Assembly: GCF_900106755.1 (NCBI RefSeq)
Contig: NZ_FNNN01000003.1
Coordinates: 265,072-329,071, forward strand
Source of the DNA: Bacteroides faecis MAJ27
GTDB taxonomy: Bacteria; Bacteroidota; Bacteroidia; Bacteroidales; Bacteroidaceae
DNA length: 64,000 bases
Direction: 5' to 3'
Shown piece after piece: positions 46,484-55,407 of this stretch (the stretch's first letter is position 1; each line of letters opens with the position of its first letter). The translations under genes were made by a program, and so were the position numbers. The notes under the pieces are model-generated. The model had not been told where the DNA came from, searched no databases, and was given only the letters and a program-made list of their open reading frames with translations.

Positions 46484-47377
46484 TTATAAACAACTCATTT
46501 TTAATTCATCTACGACTTTAAGCAAATATTGTCCATATTGATTCTTCAACATAGGCTTGGCCAGTTCGCGCATTTTATCTTCAGTTATCCATCCATGACG
46601 CAAAGCGATACCCTCCAAGCAGGCTACTTTCAAACCTTGACGTTTTTCTATAACTTCAATAAAAGTACTGGCTTCTGAAAGAGAATCATGCGTTCCCGTA
46701 TCTAGCCAGGCGAATCCACGCCCCAGTAGCTGCACTTTAAGTTCCTGATCATTCAGGAATTGCTGATTCACTGTCGTAATCTCTAATTCACCACGCGAAG
46801 ACGGTTTGATATTTTTAGCTACCTCCACCACTTTATTAGGATAGAAATAAAGACCAACTACTGCATAATTAGATTTTGGCTGAACAGGTTTTTCTTCTAT
46901 ACTTAAGACATTTCCCTCTTTATCAAATTCAGCAACACCATATCGTTCTGGATCAGCAACCCAATATCCGAAAACAGTAGCTTTATTTTCTTCTTCTGCA
47001 GTACGAACAGCCTCTTTAAGCATACGGGTGAAACTTTGTCCATAGAAAATATTATCACCGAGCACTAAACAAGCAGAATCGTTACCGATAAATTCTTCTC
47101 CGATAATAAAAGCCTGGGCCAATCCATCCGGAGAAGGCTGCTCCGCATATTCGAAACGCACACCATAATCTGAACCATCTCCCAAAAGGCGTTTAAAGCC
47201 TGGAAGATCATAAGGAGTAGAAATTATTAAAATCTCACGGATACCAGCCAACATCAGCACTGAAATAGGGTAATAAATCATTGGCTTATCAAAGATAGGG
47301 AGCAGTTGTTTGCTCACTCCTTTTGTGATCGGATACAAACGGGTACCTGAACCACCGGCTAAAACGATTCCTTTCAT
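46484..47377 (-). CDS. rfbA: Glucose-1-phosphate thymidylyltransferase (RmlA)
   Basis: 297 residues from ATG 47377 (the open frame reaches 47431, but the canonical [20 protein letters not shown] start is at 47377). It condenses dTTP with glucose-1-phosphate to dTDP-glucose. Motifs: [50 protein letters not shown]-like [36 protein letters not shown]. It is the first biosynthetic gene after upxY. No intact rmlB, C or D follows; the dTDP-glucose made here must be used elsewhere, or the gene is a relic of a dTDP-rhamnose module. The end EL KMSCL is slightly atypical. Confidence 0.95.
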   Translation of the reverse strand: MKGIVLAGGSGTRLYPITKGVSKQLLPIFDKPMIYYPISVLMLAGIREILIISTPYDLPGFKRLLGDGSDYGVRFEYAEQPSPDGLAQAFIIGEEFIGNDSACLVLGDNIFYGQSFTRMLKEAVRTAEEENKATVFGYWVADPERYGVAEFDKEGNVLSIEEKPVQPKSNYAVVGLYFYPNKVVEVAKNIKPSSRGELEITTVNQQFLNDQELKVQLLGRGFAWLDTGTHDSLSEASTFIEVIEKRQGLKVACLEGIALRHGWITEDKMRELAKPMLKNQYGQYLLKVVDELKMSCL

Positions 47378-47547
47378 TGATTTGTTATGAGTACTCAAAA
47401 TTAGAATAGCAGGATATATCCTTCTACTCAAAAACTGAATATTTTATTAAATAAATAGATTATCTTCTGAATTTGAAAAATAGTTCTACAAGCCAGACAT
47501 AAGTTGTCCGACGACAAGGTGTCGACCAGATGATCGTAATGTTATGA

Positions 47548-48102
47548 TTAGTTGATTTTTTCGCAATACCACTTTGGAATGTGCAGCATGACGCCGATAG
47601 TAGCCAACGTAACAACTACGTAATAGCTCTTCTTGTATTGCGTAAGTTTGCCTTCGAGTCCGGCAAACGGGCCACGGATCACCCGAACTGCTTGTCCGGG
47701 ACGGGCTTCTGCTGTAACTGTATCGACATAAAGAGTTCCTTTATAATTAGGATCGCATACGGCACGGAATTCCAACATCTCATGGTCTGGAATTTCATAA
47801 CACCGCCGTGTACTCCGGTCACGAACAAGCAGAAAAGGTATAGTACAATCCTTTACCCTCTCTAATAGTTCCTTTTCCGTAAATTCTTTCTCGATAAACA
47901 GCAGATTGTGTACAGCTGGAGTCAGCTTCCGATGCTTTTTACCATCGAGTGTCTCATACTCTACAAAACGCATCGGAATAAAATAATTTACCCCTTTTTC
48001 CTCCAAATATTTCCCCAAATGCTCTTCTTTACAATAGAAGGTTTGTATGGCATACCATGCCTTCCTTCCCTCTGTTTGTCGTTCTTTGTCCAAATCATTC
48101 AT
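47548..48102 (-). CDS. upxY: UpxY-family NusG-like transcription antiterminator of the capsule operon
   Basis: About 184 residues starting MNDLDKERQT; an in-frame GTG lies at 48108. The NGN domain reads AWYAIQTFYCKEEHLGKYLE and NLLFIEKEFTEKEL, followed by a KOW region RPGQAVRVIRGPFAGLEGKL, as in UpxY proteins that permit RNA polymerase to read through the 5' leader of their own capsule operon. It heads the operon; rfbA follows after 170 bp. A UpxZ gene, usual next to upxY, is not visible. A candidate promoter lies at 48284-48291 with ~175 nt leader. Confidence 0.93.
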   Translation of the reverse strand: MNDLDKERQTEGRKAWYAIQTFYCKEEHLGKYLEEKGVNYFIPMRFVEYETLDGKKHRKLTPAVHNLLFIEKEFTEKELLERVKDCTIPFLLVRDRSTRRCYEIPDHEMLEFRAVCDPNYKGTLYVDTVTAEARPGQAVRVIRGPFAGLEGKLTQYKKSYYVVVTLATIGVMLHIPKWYCEKIN

Positions 48103-48283
48103 TATCACCCATTACCCCTTGTTTTTATTTCATCACTTACTTAAAAGACAAAAGCGCCCTGACTTCCACAAATGAAATCCATTTATGAAGCAGTAGCGCA
48201 TCTCTTAAGGATTTAGCCTTTTTATCTTATCTCCATATAAGAACCAAGGTTCATAGAGAAACGGATACAGTACTAAAACGATG

Positions 48284-48291
48284 CAAAAGTA
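48284..48291 (-). promoter_or_regulatory. Candidate -7 box for the capsule operon
   Basis: TACTTTTG on the minus strand fits TAnnTTTG, about 180 bp before the upxY start. No -33 element stands out. Confidence 0.5.
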
Positions 48292-48371
48292 ATACAAATT
48301 AATAAAAGAACATACTTTTACAGCTTTTATTTTGCCCACCAAGATGTTAAACTCTTGCCTGAGCCAACAGA

Positions 48372-48412
48372 AATTCCTCTAAGTGTTTCATAGCGATACA
48401 CTTAGAGGAATT
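48372..48412 (-). terminator. Hairpin after the beta-galactosidase gene
   Basis: AATTCCTCTAAGTGT (48372-48386) pairs perfectly with ACACTTAGAGGAATT (48398-48412), 15 bp, 11-nt loop. It would end the N-glycan operon transcript 38 bp after its last stop. Confidence 0.7.
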
Positions 48413-48449
48413 ACACATATTACAACGACATTTCTTACTTCTTAGCTTC

Positions 48450-50954
48450 CTAGCGGCTTTCAATGATCAAGACTCCCTTTTTTAAGCCCTTACCCGTAGC
48501 TTCAAGGGTTATTTTCCCCGATTGTTCTGTTGAAGACACAATAGCAGTCATCATGCCACTAAAGACTTTCATCCTCGGACGCTGGAAAGATTCCAAAGAA
48601 GCCGCATTCCCATTAGCTCCTGCACGATAAGTGCCTGCTCCTTTCACTTTGAAACTAATCTCATGGGAGGCATCTGGACACAGATTACCATCTTTGTCTA
48701 CTACACGTACTGTCACAAAAGAGAGATCTTTCCCGTCTGCCTTAATAACATCACGATCAGCTACCAATTCAATATGGTCGGGAGTACCGGCTGTATGAAG
48801 TTCTTTTTCAGCTACAGCTTTACCATTTGCATCATAAGCCACAACTTTCACCGTACCCGGCTCATATTTTGTATCCATCCACATCAGACGATAACGACTC
48901 TGACGCTTCAAGTTCATTATTGAAACAGAGTCGGCACTATTATTGATGGTTACAGAAAGGTCTTTGGTACGTTTTCCCTGACTCTTTCCATTGATAAATA
49001 ATTCAGCTGAAGGATAGTTAGTATAGACAAAGACAGGAGTTATCTCTCCTTCACGTCCCGCCCAGTTCCAATGAGGAAGAATATGCAGTGTTTCCTCTTC
49101 TTTATTCCAGTGACTGCGATAGAGATAGTAGCGATCTTTCGGCAAACCTGCTAAATCGATAATACCAAACAGGGAAGAATGACTAGGCCAATCTGTATAA
49201 TAGGGAGTCGGTTCGCCCAGATAATCGAATCCTGTCCAAACAAACTCTCCTATACAATAAGGCAGATCTTCATGCTGGATAAAGTCATCTTCGGGAAGAT
49301 TGGACCAGGAGCAAGACTCTACATCATAAGAAGAAGACTGATGATCGTCATACTTCTTCATCCATTGACGGGTAACGGGGAATTTGTATACTCCACGAGA
49401 GCTAACTGTAGAAGCAGTCTCACTCCCCAAAACAATCTGCTGGGGAAGCTTTTTATAATTTTCCTGATATTTATGCGGTCTATAGTTAAATCCGGCAACA
49501 TCCATTACTGCAGCCATATTATTATTGACAACGGCATCCGGTGCATCCATCCCCTGTGTGACAGGACGGGTCGGGTCTTCACGATGACAGATTTCTTGCA
49601 GGAAATAAGACATTTTAGGTCCTTTATTCCCATCCCACTGTTCGGGAACCTCATTTCCGATACACCACATCACCACACTCGGATTATTACGATAATGGCG
49701 TATTAAGTTCGTCAAATCCTTCACTGCCCATTCGTCAAAAACATGGCGATAGCCGTTCCTTACCTTCATAGCTTTCCATTCATCAAACGATTCTGCCATC
49801 ACCATAATTCCCATCTCATCACAAGCTCTGATCAATTCAGGAGCAGGCATATTATGAGAAGTACGGATCGCATTACAGCCCATATCTTTCAGGATACGAA
49901 TCTGATGACGGATGGCGGCATCATTTACGGCACCTCCCAAAGGACCGAGATCATGATGATTGCATACACCTTTGAATGGAGTTCTCTTCCCATTCAGGAA
50001 AAATCCTTTGTTGGGAATGACTTCAATAGTACGGATACCGAATGATGTTACATATTCATCTTTCAATGTATTGCCTTCATAGACTTTAGAGACGGCTTGA
50101 TACAGGACAGGAGTTTCCGGACTCCATAAAGCCGGATGAGTAACAACAAGTTCCTGACTAAAGACATTATCATCAAAACGAGTACCTTGTTTTTCATTGG
50201 TAGTTACTACCTTTCCATTTTTATCTTTTAGTTCAGTCACAATACGATAAGCATCAAATTGTTTTCCGGAAGGTACAACCAAAGTAGTCTTTATATTAAC
50301 TTTCGCATAGTCGTCCTTTACTACCGGAGTAGTTAACTGTGTACCCCATGTCGGAATATGTGCATCTTCCGTCACTACCAAATGCACATTCCTGTAAAGT
50401 CCGGCTCCCGGATACCAGCGGGAGGATTCCGTTTCATTCTCCAGACGAACAGCCAAAGTATTCATCATCCCCTCTTTCAGATAAGGGGTTACATCCAGAT
50501 AGAAAGTATTGTATCCATAGGGCCAATAGCCAGCCTCCTGACCGTTGACATATACACGTGCATGGCTCATAGCTCCATCAAAAATCAATGTTGCCTTTTT
50601 ACCCTTAGCAAAAGAAGGAGCATCAAAATTCAGCCGATACCAGCCTACCCCCACAAAAGGAAGCCCCCCCGTACGTCCGGCATGCTCCATTGCCTCTTTC
50701 TGCCCGTCTTGGGCAATGGCGGTCAACTGCTTATCATTATCTATACCAAAAGGTCCATAAATAGCCCAGTCATGAGGTACTACTACCGATTGCCACTTGA
50801 CGTCATTATAGTCAGGCTGAATAAAATCGGCATTATCTTCACGCGTAAACTTCCATCCTTTCTCAAAAGTGTATGAGGTACGTACTTGCGCACTGATCAC
50901 AGAGAAAGAAAAAAGCACGGCTATTCCTAATAAATTCTTAATATTTAAAGTCAT
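48450..50954 (-). CDS. GH2 beta-galactosidase
   Basis: 834 residues, signal peptide (ILGIAVLFSFSVISAQ-like) and periplasmic. GH2 layout: jelly-roll sugar-binding domain (VPHDWAIYGPFGIDND), Ig-like, TIM barrel with acid/base Glu in VMWCIGNEVPEQWD (~430) and nucleophile Glu in IVLGSETASTVS (~510), then C-terminal Ig-like domains. It removes terminal galactose of N-glycan antennae; I recall this as BT0461. It is the last gene of the operon, 14 bp after the GH20 gene. The homologous GH20s act next on exposed GlcNAc. Confidence 0.93.
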   Translation of the reverse strand: MTLNIKNLLGIAVLFSFSVISAQVRTSYTFEKGWKFTREDNADFIQPDYNDVKWQSVVVPHDWAIYGPFGIDNDKQLTAIAQDGQKEAMEHAGRTGGLPFVGVGWYRLNFDAPSFAKGKKATLIFDGAMSHARVYVNGQEAGYWPYGYNTFYLDVTPYLKEGMMNTLAVRLENETESSRWYPGAGLYRNVHLVVTEDAHIPTWGTQLTTPVVKDDYAKVNIKTTLVVPSGKQFDAYRIVTELKDKNGKVVTTNEKQGTRFDDNVFSQELVVTHPALWSPETPVLYQAVSKVYEGNTLKDEYVTSFGIRTIEVIPNKGFFLNGKRTPFKGVCNHHDLGPLGGAVNDAAIRHQIRILKDMGCNAIRTSHNMPAPELIRACDEMGIMVMAESFDEWKAMKVRNGYRHVFDEWAVKDLTNLIRHYRNNPSVVMWCIGNEVPEQWDGNKGPKMSYFLQEICHREDPTRPVTQGMDAPDAVVNNNMAAVMDVAGFNYRPHKYQENYKKLPQQIVLGSETASTVSSRGVYKFPVTRQWMKKYDDHQSSSYDVESCSWSNLPEDDFIQHEDLPYCIGEFVWTGFDYLGEPTPYYTDWPSHSSLFGIIDLAGLPKDRYYLYRSHWNKEEETLHILPHWNWAGREGEITPVFVYTNYPSAELFINGKSQGKRTKDLSVTINNSADSVSIMNLKRQSRYRLMWMDTKYEPGTVKVVAYDANGKAVAEKELHTAGTPDHIELVADRDVIKADGKDLSFVTVRVVDKDGNLCPDASHEISFKVKGAGTYRAGANGNAASLESFQRPRMKVFSGMMTAIVSSTEQSGKITLEATGKGLKKGVLIIESR

Positions 50955-50968
50955 AAATATACATCTAA

Positions 50969-53044
50969 TTATTTCACAACTATTTCATCCGTAAATATCC
51001 ATCCGCCAAATTCTTCTCCGGCGCAAGCTTGATAGCGTATATACCGACCTTTAGCATTGCCTTCCCATGAAACACTAATAAATTTAATAGCTTCCTCTTT
51101 ATTAACCTTAGAAGTGTATTGTTTCAACTCTGTGAAGCTGGTCCCATCATCGGAAACAGAAATAAGGACGGACTCAGGCAGAAAGACTTCTGCTCCTACT
51201 ACTTGCATAAAATCGGCAGAAACCGAATGGATGGAAGTCCTTGCCCCCATATCAATTATAACGTCCAAACGTTTTTTATCGATAAATCCTTGCCAAGATC
51301 CATCTCCATAGGTCCAGTCGCCACGAATACCATCAGTCAGAGCTGTATTTCCCTGAGCCGGATAATGAGGACTATAGGGAGCATTATAAATAACCTTCTT
51401 CCCTACAGCCAGATGGTTGATCGGTTTTAAAGACTCCGGACGACTTCCAATCTCATTTTTAAGATCAAAGGTATGATATCCCTTTGCTTGCAAATCATCA
51501 ACCGCTTTTAAAGCACGATTATGGAAATCGGGCCATGATTTACGTTCAGGAGCTGACCACGCCACTTCTGCCAAAGCCAAGATACGAGGATATATCATAT
51601 ACTCCATATGTTCCGGTGTAGGAATATACTCAGCCCAGAGATTACCCTGCGCACCATAAACAAGTTCTGCCTGTTCTACGGTTAAAGAATCTGAGACTGG
51701 ATTGTACGAATAAACTTTCTCCAATGGCAGATACCCTCCGATAGCTTCCGGCTGAGAATATGGAGCGTCCTGGTAACTATCCAAATAGCAATATTTACCG
51801 GGTGTCATTATTGCCTGATGACCAGAACGTACAGCAGCAATGCCTCCTTCTTCGCCACGCCATGACATTACAGTAGCATTAGGAGCCAAACCACCTTGGA
51901 GGATTTCATCCCATCCCAACAACTTACGTCCGTGAGCATTCAGGAACAGTTCTACACGATGAATCAGATAACTCTGCAGTTCGTCTACATTAGAAAGATG
52001 TTCATCCTGCATCCTTTTCTGACATTTCGGACAAGTCTTCCATGCCCCCTTACCAGCTTCATCACCGCCTATATGTATATATTCCGATGGAAAAAGTTCC
52101 ATTACCTCAGTTAATACATTTTCCAGGAAAGTAAATGTCTCTTCATTCCCCACGCAGAAATCAGCATTCTTGTATGGTTCGCCCGAACAGGATAATTGCG
52201 GATAGGCAGCCAATACTTCTTCCGAGTGAGAAGGCATCTCTATTTCAGGAATGATTGTGATATAATGTTGTCGTGCATATGCAATAATCTCCTTCATATC
52301 ATCTTGAGTATAGTAACCACCGGAAGCACCGGGTTCATCATAACGAAGATATTTCCGTCCGCCGTTCCACCACTTCTTCCAGTTAGCATCTGTACGCCAA
52401 GCTGCAAATTCCGTCAACAAAGGATATTGCTTTATTTCAAGTCGCCATCCTGCTGCATCTGTCAGATGCAAATGCAATCGGTTTATTTTATAAAATGCCA
52501 GTGCATCTATCTGTTTTTTCACAAATTCTTTAGAGAGGAAGTGACGGGAAACATCCAGCATCATTCCACGATAGGCAAAACGAGGGGTATCCTGCACATC
52601 AACAGAAGTTATAGAATAATCTGTACCCGAAGGTTGAGACAGCTGCAACAATGTCTGAATTCCATAAAATAGTCCTGCCCCAGAAGAAGCTTTGATTAAA
52701 ATATGCTCAGGAGTAACAGACAGTATATAACTTTCCGGTGACACCAGCAGAGGATTCTTTTCTGATATTAGTAAAGACAAGACATTCTGTTTATCTTTCT
52801 TCTTTCCTTCCTTAAATTGTAGTGATAAGGCAGTTCTCAAATAGTCGCCAAGAAGAGCAGCTTCTTCTCCTTGTAAGTTTGTATAAAGCTTAGTTTTTTC
52901 AGAAAGTAAAAAAGAGCCCGTACCCTGCTCCATCTTTAAGGGAACAGGTATTACGGACTGTGCTTTTATGGGATGTGCACAAAAGCACATCCCGATTACC
53001 CATAAGAAAAGACAAACTTTAGTGTATCTCTTTCTTATATCCAT
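50969..53044 (-). CDS. GH20 beta-N-acetylhexosaminidase with C-terminal discoidin-like domain
   Basis: 691 residues. Signal segment VCLFLWVIGMCFCAHPIKA, GH20b domain, then barrel with catalytic Asp-Glu in YIHIGGDEAGKGAW (~327) and substrate-site TVMSWRGEEGG. The last ~140 residues (ADFMQVVGAEVFLPESVLI, AGEEFGGWIFTDEIVVK) are an F5/8-type (CBM32-like) fold. It removes GlcNAc or GalNAc. Start overlaps the preceding GH20's stop by one base (TAATG), so they are translationally coupled. I recall this as BT0460. Confidence 0.93.
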   Translation of the reverse strand: MDIRKRYTKVCLFLWVIGMCFCAHPIKAQSVIPVPLKMEQGTGSFLLSEKTKLYTNLQGEEAALLGDYLRTALSLQFKEGKKKDKQNVLSLLISEKNPLLVSPESYILSVTPEHILIKASSGAGLFYGIQTLLQLSQPSGTDYSITSVDVQDTPRFAYRGMMLDVSRHFLSKEFVKKQIDALAFYKINRLHLHLTDAAGWRLEIKQYPLLTEFAAWRTDANWKKWWNGGRKYLRYDEPGASGGYYTQDDMKEIIAYARQHYITIIPEIEMPSHSEEVLAAYPQLSCSGEPYKNADFCVGNEETFTFLENVLTEVMELFPSEYIHIGGDEAGKGAWKTCPKCQKRMQDEHLSNVDELQSYLIHRVELFLNAHGRKLLGWDEILQGGLAPNATVMSWRGEEGGIAAVRSGHQAIMTPGKYCYLDSYQDAPYSQPEAIGGYLPLEKVYSYNPVSDSLTVEQAELVYGAQGNLWAEYIPTPEHMEYMIYPRILALAEVAWSAPERKSWPDFHNRALKAVDDLQAKGYHTFDLKNEIGSRPESLKPINHLAVGKKVIYNAPYSPHYPAQGNTALTDGIRGDWTYGDGSWQGFIDKKRLDVIIDMGARTSIHSVSADFMQVVGAEVFLPESVLISVSDDGTSFTELKQYTSKVNKEEAIKFISVSWEGNAKGRYIRYQACAGEEFGGWIFTDEIVVK

Positions 53045-55368
53045 TAATTAACAGTAATTTCGTCTACAAATAAAAAACCTGGATAATTCTTCCCACCATG
53101 CCATTCCGGAATACTTTTCTCGGGCGAAGCTATCACTTTCACATATTGTGCTGTTACAGGTGTAAATGTTAGTTTATGGTCATAGATGCCATTTTTATCA
53201 GTTTCCTTCATTGCAGGATAGTTTTCGGATGCCACTTTCTTGAAGTTCGTGCCATCATCTGATACCTCCACAGAAAATTCTCTTGCATCAAATACCCAGT
53301 CTCCCTTCTCTACACATGTAGAAATGGCAACACTTGAAATCTCGGTAGGCTGTTTGAAATCAATGGTCACATCCATATCATTACCTCTAAATGCAATCCA
53401 ACGTCCGGTTTTATAGTTACCATTTCCCTTCAGGCCATCGACCAAAGTAGTCACACCTTTAAACTCATATTGTTTATTCACAGGCTGATTAGCAACAATC
53501 GGCTTCATGCTTGATTTACTGAAATTGATTTTCTCTGAAACGACACGACTATTTCCTGTGGGACGAATGGCAATAGCTGAGAAATCTACATTCTCCTTGA
53601 CTTTCAAGACACCGTCATAAACTGGAGAAGCGCTAGTCGGCTCAGTACCATCCAAAGTGTAATGGACAGGTGCATTGTCGATTGTAGAAAGTATAATGTC
53701 TAAAGTACCATCAGCCGGATTCGGATTAAATTCAGCTTTCACATCAAATACGTGCTTTGCATAATTGTATCCTTCTGCATCATACCATTTAATCAGTCGT
53801 GGAAGACGAGATAAGAAATCTTCATAGTTCTTCTTATCAGGTGTTGACCACTGTACTTCACACAAAGCTGCCCAACGAGGCAATACCATATATTGAGCAT
53901 GAGAGAAAGTAGCAATATACTCTGTCCAAAGATTAGCTTGTACACCTTTTATATATTGCTGTTCTTCCGGAGTAAGAGAAGCCGGCATGGGCTCGTAGCT
54001 GTAAACTCTTTCGATTGGCAAATAACCTCCGATACCAAAAGGTTCGTTTTCAGTATCTTTAGCTTGATAATAATCAAAATACAGATAAGTGTTCGGTGTC
54101 ATGATAACATCGTGTTTCTGCTTGGCAGCTTCAATACCACCACTTTCACCACGCCATGACATAACAGTTGCATTAGGAGCAAGTCCGCCTTCCAGAATCT
54201 CATCCCAACCGATAATCTGACGTCCGTGATCATTCAGGAATTTTTCGATATGATTGATAACGAAGCTCTGTAAACGTTCCTCCTTACTATGGTTCTTATC
54301 CGATTTCAATCCCAATGCTTTGATACGTGCCTGACATTTCGGACATTTTTCCCATCTAACTTTCGGACATTCGTCACCACCAACATGGATATATTCCGAC
54401 GGGAAGATATCTATCAATTCAGTATATACATCCTCTATAAATTTCAAGACCTGATCATTTCCAGCACAAAGCACATCATCGGCTACTCCCCATTGTCTCC
54501 ATACTTCATACGGGCCACCGGTACATCCTAATTCTGGATAAGCAGTAAGTGCAGCCAGCATATGTCCCGGAAGGTCAATTTCCGGAATAACGGTAATATA
54601 ACGCTCAGCAGCATAGTCAACGATTTCCTTTGCCTGTTCCTGCGTATAGAATCCACCATAAGGCGTATTATCATATTCGCCTGAGTTACGTCCGATTACA
54701 GTTCCTGATCTTTGAGAACCGATCTCTGTCAACTTCGGATATTTTTTGATTTCCAGACGCCATCCTTGGTCATCAGTGATATGCCAGTGCAGACGATTCA
54801 TATTGTGCAAGGTCAGCATGTCAATATAAGTCTTCACTTCATCTATTGTGAAGAAATGACGGCTGACATCGAAATGTGCACCACGATAACCGAAGCGGGG
54901 GGCATCTTTAATTTCTACAGCAGGCAGTGCTACGTCAGCTCCCTGTGCAATAGGCAATGACTTACGCAACGTTTGAATACCATAAAAAACTCCAGCTTCT
55001 GTAGGGGCAGTAATCGTAACACCTTGGTCGGTGACTTTCAACTGATAAGCTTCAGGGTTTTCTACTTCCGATCCCAATGCCAGCACTATTGCATTTTTTC
55101 CTTCTGTTCCGGCTTCAATCGAGAAATCTCTGCCGGTTGCAGTCTTCAGGTATTCAGCAAGGAATTTCGCATTACGTTGCATCTTCTCATTTCCTTCCGG
55201 ATAGAGGATTTTCACACCGCTTTTCAGAATAAAGGGGTTTACTTGCGTTGTGACAATTTCTTGTGGTAACGGGATAATCTGATAATTGGCTTCTTCTTGT
55301 ACTGAACCGCAAGAACTCATTAGCCCTGCCAGTGCCAGACATCCGGTTAGTTTTAGGAGTTGTTTCAT
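53044..55368 (-). CDS. GH20 beta-N-acetylhexosaminidase, lipoprotein
   Basis: 774 residues with lipobox GLMSSCGSVQ (Cys20), so membrane-anchored. GH20b N-terminal domain, barrel with catalytic YIHVGGDECPKVRW (~331), TVMSWRGESGG, and C-terminal chitobiase-type (LDIILSTIDNAPVHYTLDGT) and discoidin-like domains ending FLFVDEITVN. It is one of three GH20 enzymes in the operon; differing antenna linkages are the likely reason for redundancy. I recall this as BT0459. Intact and of expected size. Confidence 0.93.
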   Translation of the reverse strand: MKQLLKLTGCLALAGLMSSCGSVQEEANYQIIPLPQEIVTTQVNPFILKSGVKILYPEGNEKMQRNAKFLAEYLKTATGRDFSIEAGTEGKNAIVLALGSEVENPEAYQLKVTDQGVTITAPTEAGVFYGIQTLRKSLPIAQGADVALPAVEIKDAPRFGYRGAHFDVSRHFFTIDEVKTYIDMLTLHNMNRLHWHITDDQGWRLEIKKYPKLTEIGSQRSGTVIGRNSGEYDNTPYGGFYTQEQAKEIVDYAAERYITVIPEIDLPGHMLAALTAYPELGCTGGPYEVWRQWGVADDVLCAGNDQVLKFIEDVYTELIDIFPSEYIHVGGDECPKVRWEKCPKCQARIKALGLKSDKNHSKEERLQSFVINHIEKFLNDHGRQIIGWDEILEGGLAPNATVMSWRGESGGIEAAKQKHDVIMTPNTYLYFDYYQAKDTENEPFGIGGYLPIERVYSYEPMPASLTPEEQQYIKGVQANLWTEYIATFSHAQYMVLPRWAALCEVQWSTPDKKNYEDFLSRLPRLIKWYDAEGYNYAKHVFDVKAEFNPNPADGTLDIILSTIDNAPVHYTLDGTEPTSASPVYDGVLKVKENVDFSAIAIRPTGNSRVVSEKINFSKSSMKPIVANQPVNKQYEFKGVTTLVDGLKGNGNYKTGRWIAFRGNDMDVTIDFKQPTEISSVAISTCVEKGDWVFDAREFSVEVSDDGTNFKKVASENYPAMKETDKNGIYDHKLTFTPVTAQYVKVIASPEKSIPEWHGGKNYPGFLFVDEITVN

Positions 55369-55407
55369 AAAATAAAAAATTAGGTGTTAGTAGTTAATAA
55401 ATTAGTT

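Larger units (their letters stand above)
48109..48449. other. Capsule leader/promoter region between GH2 gene and upxY
   Basis: 341 bp without a gene. From right to left: the operon-end hairpin (48372-48412), candidate -7 box (48284-48291), an inverted GAACC-aa-GGTTC hairpin (48241-48252), and an AT-rich leader. No flanking inverted repeats typical of invertible capsule promoters were found. Confidence 0.55.

Noticed and set aside
46344..46541. 65-aa plus-strand open frame
   Set aside because: It lies antisense to the rmlB remnant and the end of rfbA, lacks any coding pattern and has no promoter or ribosome site; shadow frame.
48109..48449. Invertible capsule promoter
   Set aside because: The only sizeable inverted repeat (48372-48412) has an 11-nt loop and is a hairpin, not a pair of sites flanking the promoter.
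50664..50670. C7 tract in the beta-galactosidase gene as phase switch
   Set aside because: Only seven bases, within a conserved Gly-Gly-Leu-Pro stretch; weaker than the G9 tract and not distinctive.
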